A stretch of DNA of 15,000 nt from assembly GCA_037179515.1 (NCBI GenBank), contig JAXCGZ010021496.1:1-15000 (forward strand), written 5' to 3'. The notes beneath the pieces are model-generated. The model was not told the DNA's origin. It saw only the letters and a program-made list of their open reading frames with translations, and did not search any database. How positions within the stretch are numbered: position 1 is the first letter of the stretch; the number at the start of each line of letters is the position of its first letter. The position numbers were made by a program, and so were the translations under genes. This document shows positions 11,481-15,000 of the stretch, one piece after another. This stretch comes from Halocaridina rubra. Its lineage: Eukaryota > Arthropoda > Malacostraca > Decapoda > Atyidae.

Positions 11481-11699
11481 TGCAAAGCTCTGTTTCACAA
11501 TGTCTGATGTTGTCTGCATATATCGAGGTCCCAGTGGGTAAATAATTATTTTTTTACTTGCCTATGCAATCATAATCAGTGACTTTTGCTTGCAAAGCTC
11601 TGTTTCACAATGTCTGATGTTGTCTGCATATATCGAGGTCCCAATGGGTAAATAATTTTTTTTTACTTGCCTATGCAATCATAATCAGTGACTTTTGTT
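11481..11699. repeat. Recent 110 bp tandem duplication
   Basis: TGCAAAGCTCTGTTTCACAA starts at 11481 and again at 11591. The two copies match almost base for base, including ATATCGAGGTCCCA(G/A)TGGG, a T-run of variable length, and CAATCATAATCAGTGACTTT. High identity makes it younger than the arrays on either side. Confidence 0.93.
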
Positions 11700-11774
11700 T
11701 TCTATCTGGAAAGCAGTTTGAAATACAGATATTATTCATTTGCATGATATCTTCCGCAATTCATGCTTAAGGGA

Positions 11775-12170
11775 TCTTTTGTTTTAAATCAAGGTTAGAA
11801 ATGGACGATTCCTTGACTCCTTTTCTCTCATACCTATAGGGAAGAGCTGGATGAATCACTGATTTACCCATTTTCATGATATTTTCCTTGTTTAAAACTA
11901 CCGAAATTTGGTTTACTTTAGGGGAAGAATTGGATGAAGCTTTGATTCTTTGTTTTATAACGAGGGAATCAACTGGCCATATCACAGGTTTATAAGTTTT
12001 TATAGTATTTTTAACATTTAAGACCAACGAAATTTAGTTTACTTCAGAGGAAGAAGTGGACGAATCTTTGATCCCTTTTCAAGGACGAACCACTTTTTGT
12101 TCCCCCACTTTTAAAACCAACAAAATTTTGTTTGCATCAAGCTTAGAAATGGACGTGTCCATGATTGTTT
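11775..12170 (-). repeat. Degenerate ~125 bp repeat keeping a minus-strand frame
   Basis: Plus-strand phrases TTTAAAACCAACGAAATTT, GTTTACTTCA and GGAAGAATTGGACGAATCTT recur around 11780, 11893, 12017 and 12110. Read on the minus strand, four diverged units fall in one frame. They share a KG(I/V)K(D/E)SS word, then SSPKVNQIS, VLN, and K-VI-P. Spacings of the minus-strand units are about 126 and 129 bases, with a shorter fourth near 93, all multiples of three. Stops break the frame in the outer units (after VN near 12035, and before KGIKD near 12085) and at 11767. I recognise no domain. It is either a decayed repeat-coding exon or chance frame retention in a non-coding array. Confidence 0.6.
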
Positions 12171-12179
12171 TATTTTAGA

Positions 12180-12470
12180 TATTTTTAGCATCATGCTGGG
12201 AGGGAGGGTCTTTTTCATTATATTCTCAAGAAAAAAAAAAGACATGCATTAAATCATTTTTATATTTCCGTGCATGTTAATGGTTTGAAAAAAAAAAAAA
12301 CATTACTGCAGTTAGGAAGAGCAGAAATAATTTTTTTTAGATTGAGTATTGGAGTTTTTAATCCATTTCAGTTTAGGATTGTGTTGAAAATGTCAATATT
12401 GCAAGTTACTAAACACAAAATGAGAGAGTTTTTAGAGGGCATATTGTAATGTTTACTTATATTAAGTTTG
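12180..12470. other. Spacer with two short poly(A) runs
   Basis: A runs of 10-13 bases at about 12229-12240 and 12288-12300, otherwise AT-rich unique sequence. No gene seen. Confidence 0.5.
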
Positions 12471-12480
12471 TTCATCAGGT

Positions 12481-12727
12481 CATATCTTGCGGCTTTTCCC
12501 GTTAGGGGTCGCCATAACGGTTCCATCGTCTCTTTATCATCCTATCACATCACATTGCCCTCGTGTTCTTCCTCACCACATCCACAAACTTTCTCTTTGA
12601 TCCACCTCTCACTGTCTTGCCTGTCACCTCCATTCTTAGCATCCTCCTTCCAGCATATCTATCATCCCTCTTTAGCACTTGCCTAAATCATCTCAGATTC
12701 GCCTCTCTCAGTTTGATACTGTTCTGG
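12481..12727 (-). pseudogene. Fossil non-LTR retrotransposon RT, C-terminal end
   Basis: The minus strand, from 12727 down, reads in a single frame through a peptide containing KLREANLR, then a stop where Trp is usual (LR[W]FGHV in the family), KRDDRYAGRRMLRMEV, SKRKFVDVVRKNTRAM, a stop, then RRWNRYGDP. This order (REARLRWFGHV, GRRMLRMELPG, GRPKRRFMDVV, MIRCGDP) is the familiar C-terminal tail of RTE-like LINE reverse transcriptases in many animals. The plus-strand text CTTTTCCCGTTAGGGGTCGC is the matching nucleotide hallmark. Only the last ~80 codons remain; the catalytic FADD region is absent. In-frame stops and a decayed GRP motif show it is dead. Clade assignment is from memory of the motif and less sure than the non-LTR call. 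Confidence 0.85.
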
Positions 12728-12849
12728 AAAAATTACATATTACAGTTTTTCCAGGTTATAGAGAAAAAAATTTTGAGTGTTGGAATGCATACTTTAGTTT
12801 TTACTTCATATTTGTTTGCGACATTATTGAAAAAAAAAAAAAAAATAAA

Positions 12850-12854
12850 ATATA

Positions 12855-12940
<86 letters not shown>
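12850..12940. repeat. (TA)n microsatellite after poly(A)
   Basis: A 15-base A run at about 12831-12845, then TA dinucleotides to 12940 with one phase slip. The A run could be a retroposon tail from which the TA repeat grew, but no body is identified. Confidence 0.95.
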
Positions 12941-12942
<2 letters not shown>

Positions 12943-13540
12943 CATTTAAAGGACGTTATGAAAAATGACTTATGCGGTTGTTTTTTGAAAGAGTAATTTA
13001 AATTCTACATTTTTTTTTTCACTTTGAGGCTATACTGACAAAATAATGATACTGCATTACACTGAAATTATTTAGAACATATTTTCACAGTTTTGGAATG
13101 ATTATTTTTTTAAGCTTGATAATAAATTACAAAATCTGTATACTGCATCTGCTTACTTATTTGGATTAGAATTTGTGAATGAAATTAGTACTGCATATTA
13201 TATTTTTTATAATGTTTGAGAGTGCATTGAAGTACTACATAGTGTTTTTTTTTAAGTTATTAAGAACAAAATATAATTTTTTTTTGGAATGAATACCTTT
13301 TTCAATATAAGAGAGTTACTAAGTATAACTTAAGTATTTATTTTTATTCTTAACTATTATTTATATATTTCTAATACAGTTATTTATATAAATATATTCC
13401 TTTGTCTTCTCCAGCTACATTAGCATATAATTAATTCATCATTTTTGTAATTACATCTTTATCAGCTCTTCATAGATTACATAATTTTTCATTCTTTAAT
13501 TTACTTCTTAATTATTAAATGAGATTCAAAATTTGCATTT
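12941..13540. other. AT-rich spacer with scattered T runs
   Basis: No gene seen. Several T8-T10 runs, and the words TACTGCAT (near 13050, 13141, 13189) and TTGGAATGA (near 13093, 13285) recur. That hints at another decayed tandem repeat, but I cannot set a period. Confidence 0.45.
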
Positions 13541-13708
13541 TTTCCCTCATGAAAACCTGTGTTCTTGAGGGTACTGTTCAAATATTGGCCCCACGCATCT
13601 GATAGTGTATTCAATAAGCTTTCTGAGTTTCCAGTGCCTATATCTATACAAGGAAGGAACTATCTTTTCCTTCTTATTCCCAGTTGTCGTTGGCGGAGAG
13701 AAGCCGCA

Positions 13709-13786
13709 CAGATCACCTTTGGGAATTGAATTCGTGATCTTCCAGGTTGGGAGCTAGGCACTATGCCCACTGAATCACGGAGGGGA
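13709..13786 (-). mobile_element. tRNA-derived SINE head
   Basis: The minus strand reads CTCCGTGATTCAGTGG, a good polymerase III A box (TGATTCAGTGG against TGGYNNAGTGG). It continues with an anticodon-arm-like CCTAG-CTCCCAA-CCTGG, where the 7-base loop has a canonical C-T-CCC-A-A layout. AATTCAATTCC follows, a decayed B box (GGTTCGANTCC). Spacing between boxes is tRNA-like. The T stem does not pair, so this is not a working tRNA. A body probably continues on the minus strand to lower coordinates, perhaps to the T run near 13540, but I cannot fix its 3' end. The tRNA-Gly(CCC) likeness rests on the loop only. Confidence 0.65.
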
Positions 13787-13953
13787 GATTGTTATATATG
13801 CGTATTAGCATCTTGACTGTGATTATGAACATTTTAATCAGAGTTTTTAACCCGATTTTCATAACTTATCATTGAGGAGTGTGAAAGATAAGTAATGATA
13901 AGTACTTCTCTTCAAGTATTCCTCTTGTGGTGTGATAAACATACGGAGATATA

Positions 13954-14106
<153 letters not shown>

Positions 14107-14317
14107 TATAAAAATATTATTTTTACAAAAACAGTCTCAATTAGAGCACCAATACTTACCTGTATGGGGCTAATTGTAAAGCAGTGACGTTTAGAGTTCT
14201 GGTATCGATGAGGATGAAGTTTATAAATTAAATGTTATTATTAAAGGAATTAGTTTAATAAATTAATGTAGAAAACCTAATTAAGAATGAGGGAAATATT
14301 AACAAAACTCTGATTTT

Positions 14318-14656
14318 AAAGGTTATATTAAAATTACATTTAGAAGAAATGAAAATGACATTTAGGAGTTAAAAAACATTTACATGGAATAAAAATTACA
14401 TTTAGGAGGTATGAAAATTACCCTTGGAAGGAAGAAGAAATTCTTTTAGAAGGATTAAAAATTACAATTAGGAGTGAAAATAAAATTTAGAAGGAATACT
14501 GTCATAAAATACTATGAGAAAAGAGTAGTAGTAGATAAAAAGATAATATATATTAGGTAAAAAGAGAGAAGAGAGCCTGTTTAAAAGAAAAAGAATAAGT
14601 AAGTTAAGGAAAAGAGAAGAGACTCACATAAAAGGTTATATAAAATTACATTTAGA
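14318..14656. repeat. Separated direct repeat flanking purine-rich spacer
   Basis: AAAGGTTATATTAAAATTAC plus ATTTAGA at 14318-14344 recurs at 14631-14656 as AAAGGTTATATAAAATTACA plus TTTAGA, about 313 bases apart. It encloses the 22-bp minisatellite and purine-rich sequence, so it may mark the period of a larger duplication. Confidence 0.6.
14326..14500. repeat. Degenerate ~22 bp minisatellite
   Basis: About eight units near AATTACATTTAGAAGGAATGA recur with 19-24 base spacing: ACATTTAGAAGAAATG, ACATTTAGGAGTTAA, ACATTTAGGAGGTATG, ACAATTAGGAGTG, AAATTTAGAAGGAATA. Purine-rich on the plus strand; stops prevent coding. Confidence 0.7.
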
Positions 14657-14798
14657 CATTTTTTTTTCTTACCTGGAGTAATTAGGGAGGGCCAACTAGG
14701 ACCAACGACCTTCTCGAGTTCGGGCGACAGTGATCTCATTTGGGACGTGAAAATTGCCAGAAAATGGGATAAAAGACCTACTGCTCCAAGGATTTATG

Positions 14799-14943
14799 AG
14801 GAAGAAGACGAAGACGAGGAGGAGGAGGAGGAGGAGGAGGAGGAGGAGGAGGAGAGGAGGAGGAGGAGGAGGAGGAGGAGGAGGAGGAGGAGGAGGAGGA
14901 GGAGGAGGAGGAGGAGGAGGAGGAGGAGGAGGAGGAGGAGGAG
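14799..14943. repeat. (GAG)n purine tract
   Basis: GAA and GAC units grade into pure GAG/GGA from 14816, with one single-base phase slip near 14853, ending at GGCGGCTT. Arg, Gly, Glu or Ser homopolymer readings are artefacts. The tract is homopurine-homopyrimidine and GG-rich. Confidence 0.97.
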
Positions 14944-15000
14944 GCGGCTTGTAGGTAGAAGAGAAGGTGGAGTTCTGGAAGAAGCATTTAGATATGAAAT

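Noticed and set aside
13709..13786. Functional tRNA gene on the minus strand
   Set aside because: The T stem does not pair and the B box is degraded; better read as a SINE head.

Overview
The window looks like intergenic or intronic DNA from an animal genome unusually rich in microsatellites. I see no intact protein-coding gene, no functional RNA gene, no CRISPR and no bacterial-type signals. By hand count about one sixth of the 15 kb is long simple repeat: (AAT)n, (TATC)n, (TA)n, (TC/GA)n, (TG)n, (TGTC)n, (GGA)n and (TAC)n. Many tracts are 60-260 bp and some are compound. Such SSR density is known for penaeid shrimp and relatives, so a decapod crustacean is my best guess. That is inference: nothing here identifies a species.

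Layout. 1-510 is a near-perfect inverted repeat whose arms end in matching unique sequence and whose interior is SSR. 511-2446 is SSR islands in AT-rich spacer. 2761-3030 is a short hAT-like non-autonomous element. 3259-3296 is a perfect hairpin, and 3327-3815 a degenerate 18-21 bp minisatellite. 3878-4741 is nearly continuous SSR. 5427-5635 is a perfectly palindromic MITE with a TTA target duplication. About 5800-8060 is a degenerate satellite of roughly 335 bp units, with a palindromic MITE (6027-6280) inserted in it. A second copy of that MITE lies at 9605-9856 with a TGA target duplication. 8685-9321 is SSR and 9325-9600 is CT-rich degenerate repeat.

10.3-12.2 kb is a run of four different local tandem arrays: 87 bp, about 150 bp, 110 bp and about 125 bp. 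The last keeps one minus-strand reading frame across four diverged units, broken by stops. 12481-12727 is a minus-strand fossil of the C-terminal end of a non-LTR retrotransposon reverse transcriptase. About 13709-13786 is a minus-strand tRNA-like SINE head. The rest is AT-rich spacer, a long (TC)n, a degenerate 22 bp minisatellite and a (GGA)n tract.

No genes act together here. The picture is layered repeat growth: slippage-driven SSRs, several independent tandem-array expansions, and fold-back MITEs that landed in or beside them. The most unusual objects are the SSR-cored foldback (1-510), the 104-bp-arm perfect palindrome (5427-5635), the MITE family carrying its terminal motif four times (6027-6280, 9605-9856), the nested 335-bp satellite, and the frame-keeping repeat at 11.77-12.17 kb.
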